A DNA stretch of 64,000 bases from Mytilisepta virgata (lineage: Eukaryota > Mollusca > Bivalvia > Mytilida > Mytilidae): NCBI GenBank assembly GCA_028015205.1, contig CM051516.1, positions 49,356,230 through 49,420,229 of the forward strand, in the 5' to 3' direction. The notes beneath the pieces were generated by a model. That model was not told where the DNA came from. It did no database searches and was given only the letters and a program-made list of their open reading frames with translations. Positions 36,001 to 51,000 of the stretch are shown in pieces. The translations under genes and the position numbers were made by a program. Within the stretch, counting starts at the first letter, position 1, and each line of letters begins with the position of its first letter.

Positions 36001-39000
36001 CTACAACGACAGAAGCAGGAACCACAACCGTGGCAGATACAACTACAAGTGTGGCCGACACGACCACTGCAGAGGTCACGACCACCACAGAAGCTGCAAC
36101 TAAAAGCGCAGAGGCGACAACGACCACCCAAGCGCCAACTACGACTATTGCACAAGATACAATCACTACAGACGCTGCCATGACTACTGCTGCCGCCACT
36201 ACAACAACAGAAGCAGGAACCACAACCGTGGCTGCCACAACTACAAGTGCGGCTGACACCACTACTGGAGAGATCACGACTACCACACAATCTGCAACTA
36301 CAACCCCAGGGGCGACAACGACTACCCAAGCGCCAACAACGACTACTGCACAAGATACAACCTCTACAGAAACTGCCACGACTACTGCTGCAGTCACTAC
36401 AAGGACGGAAGCAGGAACCACAACAATGGCAGCCACAACTACAAGTGCGGCCGATATGACCACTGCAGAGCTCACGACTACCACACAATCTGCAACTACA
36501 ACCGCAGGGGCGACAACGAACACCCAAGCGCCAACTACGGCTATTGCACAAGATACAATCGCTACAGACGCTGCCACGACTACTGCTGCCCCCACTACAA
36601 CGACAGAAGCAGGAACCACAACCGTGGCAGCAGCAACTACAAGTGCGGCGGACACCACTACTGGAGAGGTCACGACTTCCACACAATCTGCAACTACAAC
36701 CCCAGGGGCGACAACGACTACCCAAGCGCCAACAACGACTGCTGTACACGATACAACCTCTACAGAAACTGCCACGACTACTGCTGCCTCCCCTACAACG
36801 ACAGAAGGAGGAACCACAACCGCCGCAGCCACAACTACAAGTGCAGCTGACACCACTGCTGGAGAGATCACGACCACCACACAATCTGCAACTACAACCC
36901 CAGGGGCGACAACGACTACCCAAGCGCCAACAACGACCACTGCACAAGATACAACCTCTACAAAAACTGCCACGACTACTGCTGCAGTCACTACGACAGA
37001 AGCAGGAACCACAACCGTGGCAGCCACAACTACAAGTGTTGCCGACACGACCACTGCAGAGGTCACGACTACCACACAATCTGCAACTCCAACCGCATGG
37101 GCGACAACGACTACCGAAGCGCCAACAACGACTAGTGCACAAGATACAACCTCTACAGAAACTGCCACGAATACTGCTGCAGTCACTACAATGACAGAAG
37201 CAGGAACCACAACCGTGGCAGCCACAACTACAAGTGCGGCCTACACGACCACTGCAGAGGTCACGACCACCACACAAGCTGCAACTACAACTGCAGGGGC
37301 GACAACGACTGCCCAAGCGCAAACTACGACTACTGCACAAGATACAACCTCTACAGAAACTGCGACGACTACTGCTGCCGCCACAACAACGACAGAAGCA
37401 GGAACCACAACCGTGGCAGATACAACTACAAGTGCGGCCGAAACGACCACTGTAGAGGTCACGACCACCACACAAGCTGCAACTAAAAGCGCAGAGGCGA
37501 CAACGACCACCCAAGCGCCAACTACGACTATTGCACAAGATACCACTACAGTAGCTGCGACGACTACTGCTGCCGCCACTACAACGACAGAAGCAGGAAC
37601 CACAACCGTGGCAGCCACAACTACAAGTGCGGCTGACACCACTACTGGAGAGATCACGACTACCACACAGTCTGCAACTACAACCCCAGGGGCGTCAACG
37701 ACTACTGAAGCGCCAACAACGACTACTGCAAAAGATACAACCTCTACAAAAACTGCCACGACTCCTGATGCAGTCACTACAACGACAGAAGCAGGAACCA
37801 CAACCGTGGCAGCCACAACTACAAGTGCGGCTGACACCACTACTCGAGAGGTCACGATTACCACACAATCTGCAACTACAACCCCAGGGGCGACAACGAC
37901 TACCCAAGCGCCAGAAACGACTTCTGTACACGATACAACCTCTACAGAAACTGCCACGACTACTGCTGCCTCCTCTACAACGACAGAAGGAGGAACCACA
38001 ACCGCGGCAGCCACAACTACAAGTGCGGCCGATGCGACCACTGCAGAGGTCACGAGCACCACACAAGCTGCAACTACAACCGCAGGGGCGACAACGACCA
38101 CCCAAGCGCCAACTACGACTATTGAACAAGATTCAACCACTACAGAGGCTGCCACGACTACTGCTGCAGCCACTACAACAACAGAAGCAGGAACCACAAC
38201 CGTGGCAGCCACAACCACAAGTGCAGCTGATACCACTACTGGAGAGATCACGACCACCACACAATCTGCAACTACAACCCTAGGGGCGACAACGACTATC
38301 CAAGCGCCAACAACGACTACTGCACAAGATACAACCTCTACAAAAACTGCCTCGACTACTGCTTCATTCACTACGACAGAAGCAGGAACCACAACCGTGG
38401 CAGATAAAACTACAAGTGCAGCCGACAAGAGCACTGCAGAGGTCACGACCACCACACAAGCTGCAACTACAAGCGCAGAGGCGACAACGACCACCAAAGC
38501 GCCAACCTCGACTATTGCACAAGATACCACTACAGTAGCTGCGACGACTACTGCTGCCGCCACTACAACGACAGAAGCAGGAACCACAACCGTGGCAGCC
38601 ACAACTACAAGTGTTGCCGAAACGACCACTGCAGAGGTCACGACTACCACACAATCTGCAACTACAACCGCAGGGGCGACAACGACTACCGAAGCGGCAA
38701 CAACGACTACTGCACAAGATACAACCTCTACAGCAACTGCCACGACTACTGCTGCAGTCACTACAATGACAGAAGCAGGAACCACAACCGTGGCAGGAAC
38801 AACTACAAGTTCGGCCGATACGACCACTGAAGAGGTCACGACCACCACACAAGCTGCAACTACAAGCGCAGAGGCGACAACGACCACCCAACCGGCAACT
38901 ACGACTATTGCACAAGATACCACTACAGTAGCTGCGACGACTACTGCTGCCGCCACTACAACGACAGAAGCAGGAACCACAACCGTGGCAGCCACAACTA

Positions 39001-42000
39001 CAAGTGCGGCTGACACCACTACTGGAGAGATCACGACTACCACACAATCTGCAACTACAACCCCAGGGGCGACAACGACTACCCAAGCGCCAACAACGAC
39101 TACTGCACAAGATACAACCTCTACAGAAACTGCCACGACAACTGCTGCCGCCACTACAACGACAGAAGCAGGAACCACAACCGTGGCAGCCACAACTACA
39201 AGTGCGGCTGACACCACTACTGGAGAGATCACGACTACCACACAATCTGCAACTACAACCCCAGGGGCGACAACGACTACCCAAGCGCCAACAACGACTA
39301 CTGCACACGATACAACCTCTACAGAAACTGCCACGACTACTGCTGCCCCCACTACAACGACAGAAGCAGGAACCACAACCGTGGCAGCCACAACTACAAG
39401 TGCGGCCGATACGACCACTGCAGAGGTCACGACTACCACACAAGCTTCAACTACAACCCCAGGGGCGACAACGACTACCCAAGCGCCAACAACGACTACT
39501 GCACACGATACAACCTCTACAGAAACTGCCACGACTACTGCTGCCCCCACTACAACGACAGAAGCAAAAAGCAGAAACGTGGCAGCCACAACTACAAGTG
39601 CGGCCGACACGACCACTGCAGAGGTCACGACCACCACACAAGCTGCAAAGACAAGCGCAGAGGCGACAACGACCACCCAAGCGCCAACTACGACTATTGC
39701 ACAAGATACCACTACAGTAGCTGCGACGACTACTGCTGCCGCCACTACAACGACAGAAGCAGGAACCACAACCGTGGCAGCCACAACTACAAGTGCGGCT
39801 GACACCACTACTGGAGAGATCACGACTACCACACAATCTGCAACTACAACCCCAGGGGCGACAACGACTACCCAAGCGCCAACAACGACTACTGCACAAG
39901 ATACAACCTCTACAAAAACTGCCACGACTCCTCATGCAATCACTACAACGACAGAAGCAGGAACCACAACCCTGGCAGCCACAACAAGTGTTGCCGAAAC
40001 GACCACTGCAGAGGTCACGACTACCACACAAGCTGCAACTACAACCGCAGAGGCGACAACGACCACCCAAGCGCCAACTACGACTATTGCACAAGATACC
40101 ACCTCTACAGAAAGTGCCACGACTACTGCTGCACTCACTACAATGACAGAAGCAGGAACCACAACCGTGGCAGCTACAACTACAAATGCGGCCGACACGA
40201 CCACCCCAGAGGTCACGACCACCACACAAGCTTCAACTACAACCGCAGGGGCGATAACGACTACCCAAGCGCCATCTACGACTACTGCACAAGATACAAC
40301 CTCTATAGAAACTGCCACGACTACTGCTGCCCCCACTACAACGACAGAAGCAGGAACCACAACCGTGGCAGCCACAACTACAAGTGCGGCCGATACGACC
40401 ACTGCAGAGGTCACAACTACCACACAAGCTGCAACTACAACCGCAGGGGCGACAACGACTACCCAAGCGCCAACTACGACTACTGCACAAGATACAACCT
40501 CTACAGAAACTGCCACGACTACTGTTGCCCCCACTACAACGACAGAAGCAGGAACCACAACCGTGGCAGATACAACCACAAGTGCGGTCGACACGACCAC
40601 TGCAGAGCTCACGACCACCACGCAAGCTGCAACTACAACCGCAGAGGCGACAACGACCACCCAAGCGCCAACTACGACTATTGCACAAGATACCACTACA
40701 GTAGCTGCCACGACTACTGCTGCCGCCACTACAACGACAGGAGCAGGAACCACAACCGTGGAAGCCACAACTACAAGTGCGGCCGACACGACCACTGCAG
40801 AGGTCACGACCACCACACAAGCTGCAACTACAAGCGCAGAGGCGACAACGACCACCCAAGCGCCAACTACGACTATTGCACAAGATACCACTACAGTAGC
40901 TGCGACGACTACTGCTGCCGCCACTACAACGACAGAAGCAGGAACCACAACCGTGGCAGCCACAACTACAAGTGCGGCTGACACCACTACTGGAGAGATC
41001 ACGACTACCACACAATCTGCAACTACAACCCCAGGGCCGACAACGACTACCCAAGCGCCAACAACGACTACTGCACAAGATACAACCTCTACAAAAACTG
41101 CCACGTCTCCTGATGCAGTCACTACAACGACAGAAACAGGAACCACAACCCTGGCAGCCACAACAAGTGTTGCCGAAACGACCACTGCAGAAGTCACGAC
41201 TACCACACAATCTGCAACTACAACCGCAGAGGCGACATCGACTACCGAAGCGCCAACAACGACTACTGCACAAGATACAACCTCTACAGAAACTGCCACG
41301 ACTACTGCTGCAGTCACTAGAATGACAGAAGCAGGAACCACAACCGTGGCAGCTACAACTACAAGTGCGGCCTACACGACTACTGCAGAGGTCACGACCA
41401 CCACAAAAGCTGCAACTACAACTGCAGGGGCGACAACGACTACCCAAGCGCAAACTACGACTACTGCACAAGATACAACCTCTACAGAAACTGCCACGAC
41501 TACTGCTGCAGTCACTACAACGACAGAAGCAGGAACCACAACCGTGGCAGATACAACTAGAAGTGCAGCCAATACGACCACTGCAGAGGTCACGACCACA
41601 ACACAAGCTGCAACTACAAGCGCAAAGGCGACGACCACCCAAGCGCCAACTACGACTATTGCACAAGATACCACTACAGTAGCTGCGACGACTACTGCTG
41701 CCGCCACTACAACGACAGAAGCAGGAACCACAACCGTGGCAGCCACAACTACAAGTGTTGCCGACACGACCACTGCAGAGGTCACGACCACCACACAAGC
41801 TGGAACTACAACCGCAGTGGCGACAACGACTACCCAAGCGTCAGCTACGGCTACTGCACAAGATACAACCTCTACAGAAACTGCCACGACTACTGCTGCA
41901 GTCACTACAATGACAGAAGCAGGAACCACAACCGTGGCAGCTACAACTACAAGTGCGGCTTACACGGCCACTGGAGAGGTCACGACCACCACACTAGCTG

Positions 42001-45000
42001 CAACTACAAGCGCAGGGGCGACAACGACCACCCAAGCGTCAACTACGAGTACTGCACAAGATACCACTACAGTAGCTGCGACGACTACTGCTTCCGCCAC
42101 CACAACCGTGGCAGCCACAACAACAAGTGCGGCTGACACCACTACTGCAGGAGCGACAACGACTACTGTACACGGTACAACCTCTACAGAAACTGCCACG
42201 ACTACTGCTGCCTCCTCTACAACGACAGAAAGAGGAACCACAACCGCGGCAGCCACAACTACAAGTGCGGCCGATACGACCACTGCAGAGGTCACGACCA
42301 CCACACAAGCTGCAACTACAACCGCAGGGGCGACAACGACCACCCAAGCGCCAACTACGACTATTGAACAAGATTCAACCACTACAGAGGCTGTCACGAC
42401 TACTGCTGCAGCCACTACAACAACAGAAGCAGGAACCACAACCGTGGCAGCCACAACTACAAGTGCAGCTGACACCACTACTGGAGAGATCACGACCACC
42501 ACACAATCTGCAACTACAACCCTAGGGGCGACAACGACTATCCAAGCGCCAACAACGACTACTGCACAAGATACAACCTCCACAGAAACTGCCACGACTA
42601 CTGCTGCAGTCACTACGACAGAAGCAGGAACCACAACCGTGGCAGATACAACTACAAATGTGGCTGACACGACCACTGCAGAGGTCACGACCACCACACA
42701 AGCTGCAACTACAAGCGCAGAGGCGACAACGACCACCCAAGCGCCAACTACGACTATTGCACAAAATACCACTACAGTAGCTGCCACGACTAGTGCTGCC
42801 GCCACTACAACGACAGAAGCAGGAACCACAACCGTGGCAGCCACAACTACAAGTGCGGCTGACACCACTACTGGAGAGATCACGACTACCACACAATCTG
42901 CAACTACAACCCCAGGGGCGACAACGACTACCCAAGCGCCAACAACGACTACTGCACAAGATACAACCTCTACAAAAACTGCCACGACTTCATATACAGT
43001 CACTACAACGACAGAAGCAGGAACCACAACGGTGGCAGCCACAACTACAAGTGTTGCCGACACGACCACTGGAGAGGTCACGACTACCACACAATCTGCA
43101 ACTACAACCGCAGAGGCGACAACGACTACCGAAGCGCCAACAACGACTACTGCACAAGATACAACCTCTACAGCAACTGCCACGACTACTGCTGCAGTCA
43201 CTACAATGACAGAAGCAGGAACCACAACCGTGGCAGCCACAACTACAAGTTCGGCCGATACGACAACTCCAGAGGTCACGACTACCACACAAGCTGCAAC
43301 TACAACTGCAGGGGCGACAACGACTACCCCAGTGCCAACTACGTCTACTGCACAAGATACAAGCTCTACAGAAACTGCCACGACTACTGCTGCCCCCACT
43401 ACAACGACAGAAGCAGGAACCACAAGCATGGCAGCCACAACTACAAGTGCGGCTGACACCACTACTGGAGAGATCACGACTACCACACAATCTGGAACTA
43501 CAACCGCAAGGACGACAACAACTACCGAAGCGCCAACAACGACTACTGCACAAGATGCAACCTCTACAGAAACTGCCACGACTACTGCTGCAGTCACTAC
43601 AATGACAGAAGCAGGAACCACAACCGTGGCAGCTACAACTACAAATGCGGCCGACACGACCACTTCAGAGGTCACGACCACCACACAATCTGCAACTACA
43701 ACCGGAGGGGCGATAACGACTATCCAAGCGCCATCTATGACTACTGCACAAGATGCAACCTCTACAGAAACTGCCACGACTACTGCTGCCCCCACTACAA
43801 CGACAGAAGCAGGAACCACAACCGTGGCAGCCACAACTACAAGTGCGGCCGATACGACCACTGCAGAGCTCACGACTACCACACAAGCTGTAACTACAAC
43901 CGCAGGGGCGACAACGACTACCCAAGCGCCAACTACGACTACTGCACAAGATACAACCTCTACAGAAACTGCCACGACTACTGCTGCCCCCACTACAACG
44001 ACAGAAGCAGGAACCACAACCGTGGCAGCCACAACTACAAGTGTTGCCGACACGACCACTGCAGAGGTCACGACCACCACACAAGCTGCAACTACAACCG
44101 CAGGGGCGACAACGACTACCAGAGCGCCAACTACGACTACTGCACAAGATACAACCTCTACAGAAACTGCCACGACTACTCCTGCAGTCACTAGAATGAC
44201 AGAAGCAGGAACCACAACCGTGGTAGCTACAACTAGAAGTGCGGCCAACACGACCACTGCAGAGGTCACGACCACAACGCAAGCTGCAACTACAAGCGCA
44301 GAGGCGACAACGACCACCCAAGCGCCAACTACGACAATTGCACAAGATACCACTACAGTAGCTGCCACGACTACTGCTGCCGCCACTACAACGACAGAAG
44401 CAGGAACCACAACCGTGGCAGCCAACACTACAAGTGCGGCTGACACCACTACTGGAGAGGTCACGACTACCACACAATCTGCAACTACAACTCCAGGTGG
44501 GAAAACGACTACCCAAGCGCCAACAACGACTACTGCACAAGATACAACCTCTACAAAAACTGCCACGACTCCTGATGCAGTCAGTACAACGACAGAAGCA
44601 GGAACCACAACCGTGGCAGCCACAACTACAAGTGTTGCCGACACGACCACTGCAGAGGTCACGACCACCACACAAGCTGGAACTACAACCGCAGTGGCTA
44701 CAACGACTACCCAAGCGTCAACTACGGCTACTGCACAAGATACAACCGCTACAGAAACTGCCACGACTACTGCTGCAGTCACTACAATGACAGAAGCAGG
44801 AACCACAACCGTGGCAGCTACAACTACAAGTGCGGCTTACACGGCCACTGGAGAGGTCACGACCACCACACTAGCTGCAACTACAAGCGCAGGGGCGACA
44901 ACGACCACCCAAGCGTCAACTACGAGTTTTGCACACGATACCATTACAGTAGCTGCGACGACTACTGCTTCCGCCACCACAACCGTGGCAGCCACAACTA

Positions 45001-48000
45001 CAAGTGCGGCTGACACCACTAATGCAGGAGCGACAACGACTACTGTACACGGTACAACCTCTACAGAAACTGCCACGACTACTGCTGCCTCCTCTACAAC
45101 GACAGAAAGAGGAACCACAACCGCGGCAGCCACAACTACAAGTGCGGCCGATACGACCACTGTAGAGGTCACGACCACCACACAAGCTGCAACTACAACC
45201 GCAGGGGCGACAACGACCACCCAAGCGCCAACTACGACTATTGAACAAGATTCAACCACTACAGAGGCTGCCACGACTACTGCTGCAGCCACTACAACAA
45301 CAGAAGCAGGAACCACAACCGTGGCAGCCACAACTACAAGTGCAGCTGACACCACTACTGGAGAGATCACGACTACCACACAATCTGCAACCTCAACCGC
45401 AGGGGCGACAACGACTACCGAAGCGCCAACAACGACTACTGCAAAAAATACAACCTCAACAGAAGGTGCCACGACTACTGCTGCAGTCACTACAATGACA
45501 GAAGGAAGAACCACAACCGTGGTAGATACAACTACAAATGCGGCCAACACGACCACTGCAGAGGTCACGACTACCACACAAGCTGCAACTACAACCGCAG
45601 GGGCAACAACGACTACCCAAGCGCCAAATACGACTACTGCACAAGATACAACCTCTACAGAAACTGCCACGACTACTGCTGCCCCCACTACAACGACAGA
45701 AGCAGGAACCACAGCCGTGGCAGATACAACCACAAGTGCGGTCGACACGACCACTGCAGAGGTCACGACCACCACACAAGCTGCAACTACAAGCGCAGAG
45801 GCGACAACGACCACCCAAGCGCCAACTACGACTATTGCACAAGATACCACTACAGTAGCTGCCACGACTACCGCTGCCGCCACTACAACGACAGAAGCAG
45901 GAACCACAACCGTGGCAGCCACAACTACAAGTGCGGCTGACACCACTACTGGAGAGGTCACGACTACCACACAATCAGCAACTACAACTCCAGGCGCGAC
46001 AACGACTACCAAAGCGCCAACTACAACTACTGCACAAGATACAACCACTACAGACGCTGCCACGACTACTGCTGGAGTCACTACAATGACAGAAGCAGGA
46101 ACAACAACGGTGGTAGCTACAACTACAAGTGCGGCCTACACGGCCACTGCAGAGGTCACGACTACCACACAAGCTGCAACAACAAGCGCAGAGGCGACAA
46201 CGATTACCCAAGCGCCAACTACGACTATTGCACAAGATACCACTACAGTAGCTGCCACGACTACTGCTGCCGCCACTACAAAGACAGAAGCAGGAACCAC
46301 AACCGTGGCAGCCACAACTACAAGTGCGGATGACACCACTACTGGAGAGGTCACGACTACCACACAATCAGCAACTACAACTCCAGGGGCGACAACGACT
46401 ACCCAAGCGCCAACAACGACTACTGCACAAGATACAACCTCTACAAAAACTGCCACGACTCCTGATGCAGTCACTACAACGACAGAAACAGGAACCACAA
46501 CCCTGGCAGCCACAACAAGTGTTGCCGAAACGACCACTGCAGAAGTCACGACTACCACACAATCTGCAACTACAACCGCAGAGGCGACATCGACTACCGA
46601 AGCGCCAACAACGACTACTGCACAAGATACAACCTCTACAGAAACTGCCACGACTACTGCTGCAGTCACTAGAATGACAGAAGCAGGAACCACAACCGTG
46701 GCAGCTACAACTACAAGTGCGGCCTACACGACTACTGCAGAGGTCACGACCACCACAAAAGCTGCAACTACAACTGCAGGGGCGACAACGACTACCCAAG
46801 CGCAAACTACGACTACTGCACAAGATACAACCTCTACAGAAACTGCCACGACTACTGCTGCAGTCACTACAACGACAGAAGCAGGAACCACAACCGTGGC
46901 AGATACAACTAGAAGTGCAGCCAATACGACCACTGCAGAGGTCACGACCACAACACAAGCTGCAACTACAAGCGCAAAGGCGACAACGACCACCCAAGCG
47001 CCAACTACGACTATTGCACAAGATACCACTACAGTAGCTGCGACGACTACTGCTGCCGCCACTACAACGACAGAAGCAGGAACCACAACCGTGGCAGCCA
47101 CAACTACAAGTGTTGCCGACACGACCACTGCAGAGGTCACGACCACCACACAAGCTGGAACTACAACCGCAGTGGCGACAACGACTACCCAAGCGTCAGC
47201 TACGGCTACTGCACAAGATACAACCTCTACAGAAACTGCCACGACTACTGCTGCAGTCACTACAATGACAGAAGCAGGAACCACAACCGTGGCAGCTACA
47301 ACTACAAGTGCGGCTTACACGGCCACTGGAGAGGTCACGACCACCACACTAGCTGCAACTACAAGCGCAGGGGCGACAACGACCACCCAAGCGTCAACTA
47401 CGAGTACTGCACAAGATACCACTACAGTAGCTGCGACGACTACTGCTTCCGCCACCACAACCGTGGCAGCCACAACAACAAGTGCGGCTGACACCACTAC
47501 TGCAGGAGCGACAACGACTACTGTACACGGTACAACCTCTACAGAAACTGCCACGACTACTGCTGCCTCCTCTACAACGACAGAAAGAGGAACCACAACC
47601 GCGGCAGCCACAACTACAAGTGCGGCCGATACGACCACTGCAGAGGTCACGACCACCACACAAGCTGCAACTACAACCGCAGGGGCGACAACGACCACCC
47701 AAGCGCCAACTACGACTATTGAACAAGATTCAACCACTACAGAGGCTGCCACGACTACTGCTGCAGCCACTACAACAACAGAAGCAGGAACCACAACCGT
47801 GGCAGCCACAACTACAAGTGCAGCTGACACCACTACTGGAGAGATCACGACCACCACACAATCTGCAACTACAACCCTAGGGGCGACAACGACTATCCAA
47901 GCGCCAACAACGACTACTGCACAAGATACAACCTCCACAGAAACTGCCACGACTACTGCTGCAGTCACTACGACAGAAGCAGGAACCACAACCGTGGCAG

Positions 48001-51000
48001 ATACAACTACAAATGTGGCTGACACGACCACTGCAGAGGTCACGACCACCACACAAGCTGCAACTACAAGCGCAGAGGCGACAACGACCACCCAAGCGCC
48101 AACTACGACTATTGCACAAAATACCACTACAGTAGCTGCCACGACTAGTGCTGCCGCCACTACAACGACAGAAGCAGGAACCACAACCGTGGCAGCCACA
48201 ACTACAAGTGCGGCTGACACCACTACTGGAGAGATCACGACTACCACACAATCTGCAACTACAACCCCAGGGGCGACAACGACTACCCAAGCGCCAACAA
48301 CGACTACTGCACAAGATACAACCTCTACAAAAACTGCCACGACTTCATATGCAGTCACTACAACGACAGAAGCAGGAACCACAACGGTGGCAGCCACAAC
48401 TACAAGTGTTGCCGACACGACCACTGGAGAGGTCACGACTACCACACAATCTGCAACTACAACCGCAGAGGCGACAACGACTACCGAAGCGCCAACAACG
48501 ACTACTGCACAAGATACAACCTCTACAGCAACTGCCACGACTACTGCTGCAGTCACTACAATGACAGAAGCAGGAACCACAACCGTGGCAGCCACAACTA
48601 CAAGTTCGGCCGATACGACAACTCCAGAGGTCACGACTACCACACAAGCTGCAACTACAACTGCAGGGGCGACAACGACTACCCCAGTGCCAACTACGTC
48701 TACTGCACAAGATACAAGCTCTACAGAAACTGCCACGACTACTGCTGCCCCCACTACAACGTCAGAAGCAGGAACCACAAGCATGGCAGCCACAACTACA
48801 AGTGCGGCTGACACCACTACTGGAGAGATCACGACTACCACACAATCTGGAACTACAACCGCAAGGACGACAACAACTACCGAAGCGCCAACAACGACTA
48901 CTGCACAAGATGCAACCTCTACAGAAACTGCCACGACTACTGCTGCAGTCACTACAATGACAGAAGCAGGAACCACAACCGTGGCAGCTACAACTACAAA
49001 TGCGGCCGACACGACCACTGCAGAGGTCACGACCACCACACAATCTGCAACTACAACCGGAGGGGCGATAACGACTATCCAAGCGCCATCTATGACTACT
49101 GCACAAGATGCAACCTCTACAGAAACTGCCACGACTACTGCTGCCCCCACTACAACGACAGAAGCAGGAACCACAACCGTGGCAGCCACAACTACAAGTG
49201 CGGCCGATACGACCACTGCAGAGCTCACGACTACCACACAAGCTGTAACTACAACCGCAGGGGCGACAACGACTACCCAAGCGCCAACTACGACTACTGC
49301 ACAAGATACAACCTCTACAGAAACTGCCACGACTACTGCTGCCCCCACTACAACGACAGAAGCAGGAACCACAACCGTGGCAGCCACAACTACAAGTGTT
49401 GCCGACACGACCACTGCAGAGGTCACGACCACCACACAAGCTGCAACTACAACCGCAGGGGCGACAACGACTACCAGAGCGCCAACTACGACTACTGCAC
49501 AAGATACAACCTCTACAGAAACTGCCACGACTACTCCTGCAGTCACTAGAATGACAGAAGCAGGAACCACAACCGTGGTAGCTACAACTAGAAGTGCGGC
49601 CAACACGACCACTGCAGAGGTCACGACCACAACGCAAGCTGCAACTACAAGCGCAGAGGCGACAACGACCACCCAAGCGCCAACTACGACAATTGCACAA
49701 GATACCACTACAGTAGCTGCCACGACTACTGCTGCCGCCACTACAACGACAGAAGCAGGAACCACAACCGTGGCAGCCAACACTACAAGTGCGGCTGACA
49801 CCACTACTGGAGAGGTCACGACTACCACACAATCTGCAACTACAACTCCAGGTGGGAAAACGACTACCCAAGCGCCAACAACGACTACTGCACAAGATAC
49901 AACCTCTACAAAAACTGCCACGACTCCTGATGCAGTCACTACAACGACAGAAGCAGGAACCACAACCGTGGCAGCCACAACTACAAGTGTTGCCGACACG
50001 ACCACTGCAGAGGTCACGACCACCACACAAGCTGGAACTACAACCGCAGTGGCTACAACGACTACCCAAGCGTCAACTACGGCTACTGCACAAGATACAA
50101 CCGCTACAGAAACTGCCACGACTACTGCTGCAGTCACTACAATGACAGAAGCAGGAACCACAACCGTGGCAGCTACAACTACAAGTGCGGCTTACACGGC
50201 CACTGGAGAGGTCACGACCACCACACAAGCTGGAACTACAACCGCAGTGGCTACAACGACTACCCAAGCGTCAACTACGGCTACTGCACAAGATACAACC
50301 GCTACAGAAACTGCCACGACTACTGCTGCAGTCACTACAACGACAGAAGCAGGAACCACAACGGTGGCAGCCACAACTACAAGTGTTGCCGACACGACCA
50401 CTGGAGAGGTCACGACTACCACACAATCTGCAACTACAACCGCAGAGGCGACAACGACTACCGAAGCGCCAACAACGACTACTGCACAAGATACAACCTC
50501 TACAGCAACTGCCACGACTACTGCTGCAGTCACTACAATGACAGAAGCAGGAACCACAACCGTGGCAGCCACAACTACAAGTTCGGCCGATACGACAACT
50601 CCAGAGGTCACGACTACCACACAAGCTGCAACTACAACTGCAGGGGCGACAACGACTACCCCAGTGCCAACTACGTCTACTGCACAAGATACAAGCTCTA
50701 CAGAAACTGCCACGACTACTGCTGCCCCCACTACAACGACAGAAGCAGGAACCACAAGCATGGCAGCCAGAACTACAAGTGCGGCTGACACCACTACTGG
50801 AGAGATCACGACTACCATACAATCTGGAACTACAACCGCAAGGACGACAACAACTACCGAAGCGCCAACAACGACTACTGCACAAGATGCAACCTCTACA
50901 GAAACTGCCACGACTACTGCTGCAGTCACTACAATGACAGAAGCAGGAACCACAACCGTGGCAGCTACAACTACAAATGCGGCCGACACGACCACTGCAG

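Noticed and set aside
31539..37538. 1,999-codon Cys/Ser/Arg-rich minus-strand open frame, like a keratin-associated or metallothionein-type protein
   Set aside because: It is the reverse reading of the Thr/Ala repeat. It ends in unrelated intron sequence, has no signal peptide or splice context, and similar frames break elsewhere in the array while the plus-strand Thr frame does not.
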